Positions 25,659-33,567 of a DNA stretch of 64,000 nucleotides are shown here, one piece after another. Made by a program: the position numbers and the translations under genes. Positions within the stretch are counted from its first letter, which is position 1. The number at the start of each line of letters is the position of its first letter. Under the pieces are notes generated by a model, which saw only the letters and a program-made list of their open reading frames with translations, was not told the origin of the DNA and did no database searches. This DNA comes from Streptomyces sp. MMG1533 (lineage in GTDB: Bacteria > Actinomycetota > Actinomycetes > Streptomycetales > Streptomycetaceae), in the NCBI RefSeq assembly GCF_001279775.1, contig NZ_LGDG01000240.1, positions 1 to 64,000 of the forward strand, written 5' to 3'.

Positions 25659-26338
25659 AGGGCCGCCAGGTAGTCAGGGACTTCGGTGCCGGGGGCCAGG
25701 TCGGCGTCGGCGACCGGGGCCTCGTAGCCCTTGCGCAGCGGGACGACTCCGGCCCAGTGCGGGAGGGCGAGGTCCTCGGGCTCGTCGTTGACGCCGCCGG
25801 TGCGGAGCTTGGCCGAGACCTCGTTCAGGTCGAGGCGGATCACGGCGGTGGCTGCGAACTCCTTCTTGTTGGCCGGCCGCGAGTCGCGGGACCGGCCCGG
25901 TACGACGTGGTCGACCAGCGCGTCCAGGGCCACCCGCTTCTCCTCGGGATCCGTCACGTCGTGGGCGATGCCGTGCACGACGACCGACCGGTAGTTGATC
26001 GAGTGATGGAAGGCCGAGCGGGCCAGGATCAGCGCGTCTACGTGCGTGACGGTCAGGCACACCGGGAGCCCCGGGTCGGCCTCTCCGCTCATCCGCAGTG
26101 GGCGCGAACCCGTCGAGCCGTGGACGTAGAGCCGCTCGCCGACCCGGCCGTACAGCGTGGGCAGCACGACCGGTGCGCCGTCACGGACGAAACCCAGGTG
26201 GCAGACGTAGGCCTCGTCGAGTATCGCGTGCACCAACTCCTTGTCGTACGAAGCCTTGTGCGCGGCGCGCGTGGGGACGGTGCGGTCGGTCGGGGCGTAG
26301 GCGGCGGGCTGCGTCGTCGTCTGCTGGGTCCCCTGCAT
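25655..26338 (-). CDS. Pyridoxamine 5'-phosphate oxidase-family protein
   Basis: 227 residues of the PPOX split-barrel family: LVHAILDEAYVCHLGFVRDG, VVLPTLYGRV, LYVHGSTGSR, and SINYRSVVVHG. Such proteins bind FMN or F420. ATG 26338 is chosen because GGAGAG lies eight bases upstream; ATG 26350 would lack this and eat into the palindrome. Divergent from a MocR-type regulator across a very short gap, a layout common for vitamin B6-linked PPOX proteins, so the regulator probably controls it. Confidence 0.82.
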   Translation of the reverse strand: MQGTQQTTTQPAAYAPTDRTVPTRAAHKASYDKELVHAILDEAYVCHLGFVRDGAPVVLPTLYGRVGERLYVHGSTGSRPLRMSGEADPGLPVCLTVTHVDALILARSAFHHSINYRSVVVHGIAHDVTDPEEKRVALDALVDHVVPGRSRDSRPANKKEFAATAVIRLDLNEVSAKLRTGGVNDEPEDLALPHWAGVVPLRKGYEAPVADADLAPGTEVPDYLAAL

Positions 26339-26350
26339 TGCGCTCTCCAT

Positions 26351-26362
26351 TGCACTAGTGCA
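26351..26362. promoter_or_regulatory. Palindrome in the MocR/PPOX divergent promoter
   Basis: TGCACTAGTGCA is a perfect 12-bp palindrome between the divergent genes. CATAAT at 26361-26366 is a fitting -10 for the MocR gene, whose transcript would then start at its GTG (leaderless). One site could therefore control both promoters. Confidence 0.6.
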
Positions 26363-26373
26363 TAATTGGCTTT

Positions 26374-27705
26374 GTGCTAGGAGATTACCCGATCAGCGGT
26401 CGGCGCGCAGTGGAGATTTCGGCGAGCGTCGAGCAGGCGGTGGGCACCGGTGAGCTGGCGCCCGGCCAACTGCTGCCTCCGATGCGGGAGTTGGCCCTCG
26501 AACTGGGCGTGAATCCCAATACCGTCGCGGCCGCCTACCGCACCCTGCGCGAGCGCGGGGTCATCGAGACCGCCGGGCGTCGGGGCAGCAGGGTGCGGCC
26601 CAAGCCGGCCACCACCGGGCGCGAGCACATCCGCGTGGAGGTGCCCGAGGGAGTGCGGGACGTGTCGAACGGCAACCCGGACCCGGCGCTGCTGCCCTCC
26701 CTGGCGCAGGCCTTCGCGGCGGCCGCCGAGCAGAGCGACAGACAGCCGGTCATGTACGGAGAGGCTCCCGTCGAGCCGGAGTTGGCGCGACTCGCGCGGG
26801 CCGCACTGGACGCCGACGGAGTGCCGGACGGGCCCCTCGCCGTCGCGTCCGGATCGCTGGACGCCATCGAGCGGGTCCTCGCCGTCCACCTCAAGCCGGG
26901 GGACACCGTCGCCGTGGAGGATCCGGGGTGGGGCAGCCTGCTCGACCTCGTGCCGGCGCTCGGGCTGCGCATCGCGCCCGTGGGTGTCGACGACGAGGGG
27001 CCGCTCCCGGACGACGTGCGCGGTGCCCTGGCGGCCGGCGCGCGCGCCCTGATCGTCACCGACCGGGCGCAGAACCCGACGGGTGCCGTGGTGAGCGCCA
27101 CGCGCGCGCGTGCCCTGCGCTCCGTCCTCCGGGCGCATCCGGAGACCCTGCTGATCGAGGACGACCACGGCCACGGAATCGTCGACCTGCCCCTGCATCC
27201 TCTCGCGGGCGTGACCCGCGGCTGGGCCTTCGTGCGCTCGGTCGCCAAGGCGTACGGCCCCGATCTGCGGCTCGCCGTGCTCACCGGGGACGCCGTCACC
27301 GTCGACCGGGTGCGCGGGCGGCAGCGGCTCGGGCCCGGCTGGGTCAGCCGGATCACCCAGGGGGCCGTACTGCGGCTGTGGGCCGACGGCGCGCTGGACA
27401 CACCGGCGGTGGCGACGGCGTACCGGGCACGCCGCGACCTGCTGATCGACGCGCTCGCGGCCCGCGGCGTCGAGGCCCACGGGCACTCCGGCCTGAACGT
27501 GTGGATCCCGGTGCCCGACGAGACCGGTGCCGTCGCCCGCCTGCTGCACTCCGGCTGGGCCGTCGCACCCGGCGCCCGCTTCCGGTTGAGCGCACCGCCC
27601 GGCATCCGCATCACCGTCTCGACGCTCGACGCCGAGGAGACCGGACCGCTGGCGGACGCGGTCGCCTCCGCCATCGGTCCGGCCCCGGTCCGAAGTTACG
27701 TCTAG
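26374..27705 (+). CDS. MocR-type regulator (GntR HTH plus aminotransferase domain)
   Basis: 443 residues. Residues 1-75 are a GntR winged helix (LPPMRELALELGVNPNTVAAAYRTLRERG). Residues 100-440 are a fold-type I aminotransferase: GEAPVEPELARLAR, NPTGAVVS, IEDDHGHGIVD and the Schiff-base lysine in SVAKAYG, about Lys292. MocR proteins sense pyridoxal phosphate (PdxR) or GABA-type amines. The adjacent PPOX gene suggests a B6-related role; this is inference. GTG start at 26374 with no Shine-Dalgarno but a -10 positioned for a leaderless mRNA. Confidence 0.9.
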   Translation: MLGDYPISGRRAVEISASVEQAVGTGELAPGQLLPPMRELALELGVNPNTVAAAYRTLRERGVIETAGRRGSRVRPKPATTGREHIRVEVPEGVRDVSNGNPDPALLPSLAQAFAAAAEQSDRQPVMYGEAPVEPELARLARAALDADGVPDGPLAVASGSLDAIERVLAVHLKPGDTVAVEDPGWGSLLDLVPALGLRIAPVGVDDEGPLPDDVRGALAAGARALIVTDRAQNPTGAVVSATRARALRSVLRAHPETLLIEDDHGHGIVDLPLHPLAGVTRGWAFVRSVAKAYGPDLRLAVLTGDAVTVDRVRGRQRLGPGWVSRITQGAVLRLWADGALDTPAVATAYRARRDLLIDALAARGVEAHGHSGLNVWIPVPDETGAVARLLHSGWAVAPGARFRLSAPPGIRITVSTLDAEETGPLADAVASAIGPAPVRSYV

Positions 27706-27712
27706 GGCGCTC

Positions 27713-27848
27713 TGGCCAGGGGCCCTGGCCAGAGCTAGGGCCAGGGCCAGAGCCAGGGCCAGAGCCGGGGCCAGAGCCGGGGCCAGAGCCAGAGCTAGGG
27801 CTAGAGCCGGGGCCAGGGCCAGAGCCGGGGCCGGGGCCATAGCCACGG
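27713..27848. repeat. Hexamer-based minisatellite between convergent genes
   Basis: About 135 bp built from GGCCAG, AGCCAG, AGCCGG and AGCTAG hexamers in slightly varying order, between the MocR stop and the next stop. Composition is purine-biased on one strand with regular GCC/GGC alternation. No coding role is evident. It may act as a terminator-like structure or simply be slippage-prone. Confidence 0.75.
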
Positions 27849-28784
27849 CTAGAGCTTGGGCTTCGGCCTGACCTGCGTCAGCGCCGCCCCCGCCAGCACG
27901 ATCGCCGCCCCGACCGGCGTGGACCAGCGCAGCGACTCGCCGAGGATCGCGACGCCGGCGGCCGTGGCGATGACCGGGATGAAGTAGGTGACCATCTGGG
28001 CCGTCGTCGGACCGACCTCGGCGACCAGGCCGTACTGGAGGAGGACCGCAAGGCCCGTGCCGAGGGCGCCCAGGGCGGCGATCGCCAGCAGGGGAGTGAT
28101 CGCGAAGTGGCCCGGGAGGCTGGTGAACAGCGGGGTGACCACTGCCAGTTGGAGCGTGGCCAGCAGCAACTGGGCCCCGGTCAGTGACAGGTTCGAGTGG
28201 CTGGAGCCGGCCAGGGTGCGACGCACGTATATCCAGCCGATCGGGTAGCTGAGCGACGCCAGCAGGGCCATCGCCGTGCCCGTGGCGTCCAGGCCGTGGA
28301 AGCCCTGCCAGGCTCCGAGGACCGTCAGGACACCGAGGAAGCCCAGGCCGAGGCCCGCGACCCTGACCCGGGTCGGCCGGTCCTCGGAGAGGGCGACCAG
28401 GGACAGGGCCATGCCCCACAGCGGCGAGGTCGCGTTGCAGATGCCGGCGAGCGTGGACGGGATCGTCAGCTCGGAGTAGGCGAAGAGCGAGAACGGCAGC
28501 GCGTTCAGGAAGAACGCGGCGACCGTGAGATGCGCCCAGGTGCGCGTGCCGCGCGGGAGCCGTTCCCGGCGCACGGCCATCGCGGCGGCGAGCACCGCCG
28601 TGCCGAAGGCCAGGCGGCCGAGCGTGACCTGGAAGGGGGCGTAGCCCTCGGTGCCCACCTTGATGAGCAGGAAGCTGAAGCCCCAGATCAGTGAGAGGGC
28701 GCCGAAGCGCAGGCGCCAGTCGAGGGCGGGGCGGGGTCGGGAGTCGGTCGGGACCGCGGTGCGGGCGGCTGTGACGGTGCTCAT
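27849..28784 (-). CDS. EamA-family (DMT) transporter
   Basis: 311 residues from the ATG at 28784; an upstream ATG in frame (28820) adds an unlikely N-terminus that runs into the LysR promoter. Ten hydrophobic segments; typical GALSLIWGFSFLLIK first helix and the later TMAQMVTYFIPVIAT-like region (TTAQMVTYFIPVIATAAG). A third exporter of this family in the window. It is divergent from a LysR gene, which probably regulates it. Confidence 0.88.
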   Translation of the reverse strand: MSTVTAARTAVPTDSRPRPALDWRLRFGALSLIWGFSFLLIKVGTEGYAPFQVTLGRLAFGTAVLAAAMAVRRERLPRGTRTWAHLTVAAFFLNALPFSLFAYSELTIPSTLAGICNATSPLWGMALSLVALSEDRPTRVRVAGLGLGFLGVLTVLGAWQGFHGLDATGTAMALLASLSYPIGWIYVRRTLAGSSHSNLSLTGAQLLLATLQLAVVTPLFTSLPGHFAITPLLAIAALGALGTGLAVLLQYGLVAEVGPTTAQMVTYFIPVIATAAGVAILGESLRWSTPVGAAIVLAGAALTQVRPKPKL

Positions 28785-28821
28785 GGGGACAACCATGGCT
28801 CGCACAACCTCGTAGCACAAT

Positions 28822-28845
28822 CGAGATTTCGAATGCGGTATCTCG
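28822..28845. promoter_or_regulatory. LysR-type operator candidate
   Basis: CGAGAT (28822-28827) and ATCTCG (28840-28845) form an inverted repeat with 12 bases between, within the gap between EamA and LysR genes. CTCGTAG is repeated at 28809 and 28842, 33 bp apart. This is the usual position for a LysR binding region controlling both genes. Confidence 0.5.
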
Positions 28846-28858
28846 TAGTATTGCTTAT

Positions 28859-29761
28859 ATGTTGAACCTGGAGCGCCTGCGCACCCTCGACGCCCTCGCC
28901 CGGCACGGCTCGGTCAGCGGCGCGGCCGAGGGTCTGCACGTCACGACGTCGGCCGTCTCGCAGCAGATGTCCAAGCTGGAGCGGGAGGTCGGCCAGCAGC
29001 TCCTCGCCAAGAACGGGCGGGGGGTGCGGCTCACGGACGCGGGCCGACTGCTCGCCGAGCACGCGGCGCGCATCCTGTCGCAGGTCGAACTCGCCCAGTC
29101 CGACCTGGAGGCGCAGCGCGGACAGGTCGTCGGCGAGCTCAGACTCTCGGCGTTCCCGACGGCCGCGCGCGGCCTGTTCCCCACCGCGCTCGCCGCCCTG
29201 CGCACACAGCACCCGGCGCTGCGGATCCGCTCCTGCGAGCTGGAACCCGAGAGCGGCATCGCCGGGGTGATCCGCGGCGACCTCGACCTCGCGGTCGTCC
29301 TCGACTGGTACAACAAGCCGATGCCGCTGCCCGACGGCCTGGTCAAGGCGCATATCCTGGACGACCCCGCCGACGTGGCGCTGCCGGCCGGCCACCGGCT
29401 CGCGGACCGCGACGAGGTGGACCTCGCCGAGTTCGCCGAGGACGAGTGGATCACCTGGGGCGAGGGCGAGTTCTGCCACGAGTGGCTCATGTTCACGCTG
29501 CGCTCCAAGGGCATCGAGCCGATCGTCGGCCACCGCGCCGCCGAGACGCACACCCAACTCGGTCTGGTCGCGGCCGGGTTGGGGGTGTGCGTCGCCCCCT
29601 TGCTGGGACGGCACCCGATGCCCTCGGAAGTCGTCACCGTCCCGCTGAAGCAGCGGGTGCGCCGGCATGTGTACGTCGTCTGGCGCGCGGACGCCGACCG
29701 CCGCCCGTCGATCCGGGCGGCGGTGAAGGCACTCAAGTCGGCGGGCGAGAAGCTGGACTGA
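28859..29761 (+). CDS. LysR-family transcriptional regulator
   Basis: 300 residues, a standard LysR length. N-terminal HTH at residues 1-60 (LRTLDALARHGSVSGAAEGLHVTTSAVSQQ), then a periplasmic-binding-like effector domain starting GELRLSAFPTAARGLFP. Divergent from the EamA exporter at 27849-28784, so it likely activates export when an effector accumulates. The sequence does not reveal the effector. Confidence 0.92.
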   Translation: MLNLERLRTLDALARHGSVSGAAEGLHVTTSAVSQQMSKLEREVGQQLLAKNGRGVRLTDAGRLLAEHAARILSQVELAQSDLEAQRGQVVGELRLSAFPTAARGLFPTALAALRTQHPALRIRSCELEPESGIAGVIRGDLDLAVVLDWYNKPMPLPDGLVKAHILDDPADVALPAGHRLADRDEVDLAEFAEDEWITWGEGEFCHEWLMFTLRSKGIEPIVGHRAAETHTQLGLVAAGLGVCVAPLLGRHPMPSEVVTVPLKQRVRRHVYVVWRADADRRPSIRAAVKALKSAGEKLD

Positions 29762-29767
29762 CCACAG

Positions 29768-30229
29768 CTACCCCAGCTTGCGGAAGTCCCAGGAGACGAT
29801 CTTCTCCGGGGTCAGCCGGATCCACGCGTGCCGGCCGTCGTGCGGCATCTCGTCCAGCCGGAAGTTCTTGCGGGCGAACAGGGTCTCGGGCAGGTCGAGT
29901 TCCGCGCGCAGCTCCCCGGTGCGGGGAGCCTCGCCCACGAACTCCACGGTGCCGGACAGCTCGACGCCGCGCAGTTCGTCGTACTCCTCGCCCGTGTCCA
30001 CCACGATCGCGACCCGCGGATCGCGCCGCAGATCGGTCCACCGCTTGCTGCGCACCACCGAGTAGAGCCACATCGACGTGCCGTCCCAGGCGAACCAGAG
30101 CGTGCTCACGTGCGGGGCGCCGTCCGCGGACACGGTGGCGACCCGGCAGGTGCGCTGGCTGGTGAGGAACTCGTCCAGCTCACCCGGTGTCATCATGATC
30201 TTCCGGCCCCGGCGCTGAGTGACGGTCAT
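29768..30229 (-). CDS. PPOX/F420-type split-barrel oxidoreductase family protein
   Basis: 153 residues. ATG 30229 lies after GAGGGGGC; the upstream frame is not supported. Key parts: TPGELDEFLTSQRTCRVATVSADGAPHVSTLWFAWDG and KRWTDLRRDPRVAIVVD, typical of pyridoxamine 5'-phosphate oxidase-like proteins of actinobacteria, several of which bind F420 or heme. Convergent with LysR (6-bp gap) and divergent from the isochorismatase-like gene. Confidence 0.85.
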   Translation of the reverse strand: MTVTQRRGRKIMMTPGELDEFLTSQRTCRVATVSADGAPHVSTLWFAWDGTSMWLYSVVRSKRWTDLRRDPRVAIVVDTGEEYDELRGVELSGTVEFVGEAPRTGELRAELDLPETLFARKNFRLDEMPHDGRHAWIRLTPEKIVSWDFRKLG

Positions 30230-30255
30230 GCGGCCCCCTCTTTCTCCCACGTCGT

Positions 30256-30275
30256 GTCAGAGGAGATCCTCTGAC
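30256..30275. promoter_or_regulatory. Palindrome in a divergent promoter
   Basis: GTCAGAGGA-GA-TCCTCTGAC is a perfect 9+9 inverted repeat between the divergent PPOX and isochorismatase-like genes. A further GTCAGA half-site follows at 30281-30286. No regulator gene lies beside it; the site could bind a MarR, TetR or GntR dimer encoded elsewhere. Confidence 0.5.
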
Positions 30276-30365
30276 ATCACGTCAGAAAAGGATGAGACGT
30301 CTTCCGTCCCCGCGCAATGGTGGCTAGTCTCACCCGCCCGACACCGTCGGTGACAAGGGGGATTC

Positions 30366-31016
30366 ATGCCGTCGTACGACCGGCTCCGCGAGCTCCTCGA
30401 CCCCGCGACCACCGTCCTGCTCACCGTCGAGTGCCAGCAGGGCGTGGTCGGCCCCGACGGCGCCCTGCCCGAACTGGCCGACGAGGCACGCTCGTCGGGC
30501 GCCCTCGCCAACGTCGCCCGGCTGGTCGCCGCCGCGCACGAGGGCGGCGTCCAGGTGATCCACGCGATCGCCGAGCGCCGCCCCGACGGCCGCGGCGCCG
30601 GCCGCAACGCCCGCCTGTTCCGCGCCGCCGAACGGCTGCCCGTCCAGCAGCTGTCCGGCACCACCGCGGTGCGCCCGGCGGCGCCGATCGAGGTCGCCGA
30701 GGAGGACTTCGTCGTACGACGGCTGCACGGGCTGTCGCCGATCCAGGGCACCGAGGTCGACGCCCTGCTGCGCAACCTGGGCTGCCGCACGCTGATCGTG
30801 ACCGGGGTCTCGGCCAACGTGGCCATCCCCAACACCGTCTTCGACGCCGTGAACCGCGGCTACACCGCCGTCGTGCCGACGGATGCCATCGCGGGGGTGC
30901 CCTCCGACTACACCCCCGCGATGATCCGCCACACGCTCGCCCTGGTTGCCACGCTCGCGACCACCGACGAGGTGCTGTCCTGCATGAAGCGGCCACGCCG
31001 TACCGGACGCGCCTGA
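30366..31016 (+). CDS. Isochorismatase-like hydrolase lacking the usual triad
   Basis: 216 residues of the cysteine hydrolase/isochorismatase fold (TVLLTVECQQG, DFVVRRLHGLSPIQGT, TLIVTGVSANVAIPN). In active family members the triad is Asp-Lys-Cys. Here the aligned positions are Glu22, Arg119 and Ala153, so hydrolysis through a catalytic cysteine is not expected. The protein may bind a ligand, or use a cysteine-free mechanism like the aryl isochorismatases. Convergent with the Rieske gene 4 bp on. Confidence 0.85.
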   Translation: MPSYDRLRELLDPATTVLLTVECQQGVVGPDGALPELADEARSSGALANVARLVAAAHEGGVQVIHAIAERRPDGRGAGRNARLFRAAERLPVQQLSGTTAVRPAAPIEVAEEDFVVRRLHGLSPIQGTEVDALLRNLGCRTLIVTGVSANVAIPNTVFDAVNRGYTAVVPTDAIAGVPSDYTPAMIRHTLALVATLATTDEVLSCMKRPRRTGRA

Positions 31017-31020
31017 CGGC

Positions 31021-31437
31021 TCACGCGAGTTCGATGGAGTCCCCGCTCACGGTGATCTTCTCGGCGGGCAGCGCCTGGGTCGCCGGCCCCTTCTGCACAC
31101 TGCCGTCGTTGACGGAGAACTCGCTCTTGTGGCACGGACAGGTGATGACACCGTTGGCGATGCCCGTCACCGCGCAGCCCTGATGGGTGCACTTGGACGA
31201 GAACGCCTTGAAGGTGCCCGCCGACGGCTGGGTGACCACCACGCCCTGCTCCTTGTAGATCTTGCCCCCACCCTCCGGAATGTCCGACGTCTTCCCGAGG
31301 ACGGTGCCCGACGACGACTCGGACTCGTCGTCCGACCCGCACGAGCTCAGCGCGACGGAGATCCCTGCCGCGCCGACCGCCGCCACGACGGTTCGACGGG
31401 AGGGTGCCCCAACGGGCGGAAGCGGTTCGCTGGTCAT
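31021..31437 (-). CDS. Rieske-type [2Fe-2S] lipoprotein
   Basis: 138 residues. A twin arginine (SRRTVV) and lipobox SSC (Cys33) point to Tat export and lipid attachment. The Rieske cluster ligands are complete: Cys83-Thr-His85 and Cys100-Pro-Cys-His103. The domain is small and without an oxygenase partner, so it is an electron-transfer module of unknown use on the membrane surface. Transcribed toward the isochorismatase-like gene on the other strand. Confidence 0.9.
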   Translation of the reverse strand: MTSEPLPPVGAPSRRTVVAAVGAAGISVALSSCGSDDESESSSGTVLGKTSDIPEGGGKIYKEQGVVVTQPSAGTFKAFSSKCTHQGCAVTGIANGVITCPCHKSEFSVNDGSVQKGPATQALPAEKITVSGDSIELA

Positions 31438-31532
31438 CCTGACGTCCCTTCCACGGATGCCTCGTGATCTGCACAGAGGTACGGTCCGGGGGCAGGCGCC
31501 GTTCAGGGGTCGCGGAGATCTAATCTGGGGCG

Positions 31533-32288
31533 ATGCTCAAGGAAGTCATCGCGACCCGCTACATCACGCCCCTGCGTGAGGGCGGCTCGCTGCCGGGGCT
31601 CGTCGAGGCCGACGACCGCGGGACCTACGTCATGAAGTTCACCGGCGCCGGGCAGGGCCGCAAGACACTGGTCGCCGAGGTCGTGTGCGGGGAACTCGCC
31701 CGGCGGCTCGGCTTCCGGGTGCCGCGCCTCGTGACGATCGGGCTCGACCCGGTACTGGGACTCGCCGAGCCCGATCAGGAGGTGCAACAACTCCTCAGAT
31801 CCAGCGGAGGGTGCAACCTCGGGATGGACTTCCTCTCCGGCGCCCTCGGCTTCGACCCCCTCGCTTTCACGGTGAGCCCCGAGGAGGCCGGCCGGATCGT
31901 CTGGTTCGACGCACTGGTCAACAACGTCGACCGCTCCTGGCGCAACCCCAACCTGCTGATGTGGCACGGTGAGTTGTGGCTCATCGACCACGGCGCGACC
32001 ATGATCTGGCACCACAACTGGCCCGGCGCCGAGGCGTCCGCCGCGCGGCCCTACGACATCTCGGACCACGCCCTGAAGCCCTTCGCCCCGGATGTCGCCG
32101 AGGCGGCCGCGCAACTGGCACCGCTGGTCACCGAGGAACTCCTCGCCGAGGTCACCGCCGAGATCCCGGACGTCTGGCTGACCGACGAGCCAGGCTTCGA
32201 CACGCCCGACGACCTCCGCCAGGCCTACGCGCGGCCCCTTCTCGCGCGCGCGGCCACCGTCCACGAGCGCATCCAGGGGGACAAGTGA
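31533..32288 (+). CDS. HipA-like kinase-fold protein
   Basis: 251 residues with the HipA-kinase C-lobe pattern: the phosphate-loop-type VMKFTGAGQGRKTLVAE, catalytic-type VNNVDRSWRNPNLLMW, and LIDHGATMIW. Shorter than HipA and without a HipB neighbour. Its start GTG/ATG is at 31533, a few bases after TAATCT, so the mRNA is probably leaderless. It overlaps the DUF3037 gene by 4 bp; this pair recurs in actinobacteria. Kinase activity and target are unproven. Confidence 0.8.
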   Translation: MLKEVIATRYITPLREGGSLPGLVEADDRGTYVMKFTGAGQGRKTLVAEVVCGELARRLGFRVPRLVTIGLDPVLGLAEPDQEVQQLLRSSGGCNLGMDFLSGALGFDPLAFTVSPEEAGRIVWFDALVNNVDRSWRNPNLLMWHGELWLIDHGATMIWHHNWPGAEASAARPYDISDHALKPFAPDVAEAAAQLAPLVTEELLAEVTAEIPDVWLTDEPGFDTPDDLRQAYARPLLARAATVHERIQGDK

Positions 32289-32668
32289 GCGAGCGGGACG
32301 TCTTCGAGTACGCGCTGCTGCGGGTCGTACCCCGGATCGAGCGCGGCGAGTGCATCAACGCCGGGGTGCTCGTGTACTGCCGTGCCAAGTCGTACGTCGG
32401 CGTGCGCACCCACCTCGACGAGGCGAAGCTGCTGGTCCTCGACCCGGACGCGGACGTGGCCGGCGTGCGGGCCGCCCTCCGGGCCGTCGAGGGTGTCTGC
32501 ACGGGCGGCGAAGCGGCAGGTCAGGCCGCCCGCGACGACGCCGGACGGCGCTTTCGCTGGCTGATCGCGCCGCGCTCGACGGTCGTCCAGCCCGGTCCGG
32601 TGCACACCGGGCTCACCGCCGATCCGGCGGCCGAGCCGGAGCGGTTGCTGAATCTCCTGGTGAGGTAA
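32285..32668 (+). CDS. DUF3037 protein
   Basis: 127 residues, starting GTG at 32285 inside the stop of the HipA-like gene. Seen: DVFEYALLRVVPRIERGECINAGVLVYC, the signature of DUF3037. The function is unknown, but constant pairing with a HipA-like kinase suggests that the two proteins act together, perhaps as toxin-like regulator and partner. Followed by a strong promoter for the SDR operon. Confidence 0.85.
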   Translation: MSERDVFEYALLRVVPRIERGECINAGVLVYCRAKSYVGVRTHLDEAKLLVLDPDADVAGVRAALRAVEGVCTGGEAAGQAARDDAGRRFRWLIAPRSTVVQPGPVHTGLTADPAAEPERLLNLLVR

Positions 32669-32693
32669 TGGATCACACCCGGCTCGTATGACG

Positions 32694-32754
32694 TTGACAC
32701 CGGGTGCCAGGGCTTCTAGCGTCACGTCTGCTGAAGGTACTAAGCGGTCGCTCA
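32694..32754 (+). promoter_or_regulatory. Promoter and operator of the SDR operon
   Basis: TTGACA, 17 bases, TAGCGT is a near-consensus housekeeping promoter at 32694-32722. Just downstream of the expected start site lies AGCG-GT-CGCT (32743-32752), an inverted repeat in a repressor position; TetR family proteins use sites of this type. It precedes the two SDR genes by about 40-60 bp. Confidence 0.6.
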
Positions 32755-32793
32755 CCAGATGGGCGTCCTTCTCGAGGGCGAGGAGAACCAGCA

Positions 32794-33555
32794 ATGTCCA
32801 CCACTGAGCAGCGGGTCGCCGTGGTCACCGGCGGAGCGCGCGGCATCGGCGCCGCCACCGCCGTACGACTGGCCGCCGAGGGTCGCGCGGTCGCCGTGAT
32901 CGACCTGGACGAGGCCGCCTGCAAGGACACCGTGGAGAAGATCACCGCGGCCGGCGGCAAGGCGATCGCGGTCGGCGCGGACGTCTCCGACGAGGCCCAG
33001 GTCGAGGCGGCCGTCGCGCGCGTCGTCGCGGAGCTCGGCGCCCCGACGATCCTCGTCAACAACGCGGGCGTGCTCCGCGACAACCTGCTGTTCAAGATGA
33101 GCGTCTCCGACTGGGACACCGTCCTGAACGTGCACCTGCGCGGCTCGTTCCTGATGACCAAGGCCGTCCAGAAGCACATGGTGGACGCAGGCTTCGGCCG
33201 GGTCGTCAACCTCTCCTCGTCCTCCGCGCTCGGCAACCGCGGCCAGGCCAACTACTCCGCCGCCAAGGCCGGTCTGCAGGGCTTCACCAAGACCCTCGCC
33301 ATCGAGCTCGGCAAGTTCGGCATCACCGCCAACGCCGTCGCCCCCGGCTTCATCGCCACCGACATGACCGCCGCGACGGCCGCCCGGGTCGGCATGGGCT
33401 TCGAGGAGTTCAAGGCCGCGGCCGCCACCCAGATCCCCGTGGCCCGCGTCGGCGAGCCCGACGACATCGCCAACGCCATCGCCTTCTTCACGAACGAGGC
33501 CGCAGGCTTCGTCTCCGGCCAGGTGCTGTACGTCGCCGGCGGACCGCTCGACTAG
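32794..33555 (+). CDS. Short-chain dehydrogenase/reductase, FabG type
   Basis: 253 residues. ATG 32794 follows GAGGAG. The NADPH site VVTGGARGIGAAT, NNAG at NNAGVLRDN, catalytic Ser/Tyr/Lys as SSSSALGNRGQANYSAAK, and the end FVSGQVLYVAGG all match 3-oxoacyl-reductase-like SDRs. It most likely reduces a 3-keto (acyl-CoA or related) substrate. Paired with a second SDR gene after 12 bp, so the two act in one pathway, which is not identifiable from context. Confidence 0.88.
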   Translation: MSTTEQRVAVVTGGARGIGAATAVRLAAEGRAVAVIDLDEAACKDTVEKITAAGGKAIAVGADVSDEAQVEAAVARVVAELGAPTILVNNAGVLRDNLLFKMSVSDWDTVLNVHLRGSFLMTKAVQKHMVDAGFGRVVNLSSSSALGNRGQANYSAAKAGLQGFTKTLAIELGKFGITANAVAPGFIATDMTAATAARVGMGFEEFKAAAATQIPVARVGEPDDIANAIAFFTNEAAGFVSGQVLYVAGGPLD

Positions 33556-33567
33556 GGGATCAGGAAC

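Noticed and set aside
27713..27848. CRISPR array or tandem coding repeat
   Set aside because: Units are six bases and contiguous, without spacers of unique sequence; no Cas gene in the window.
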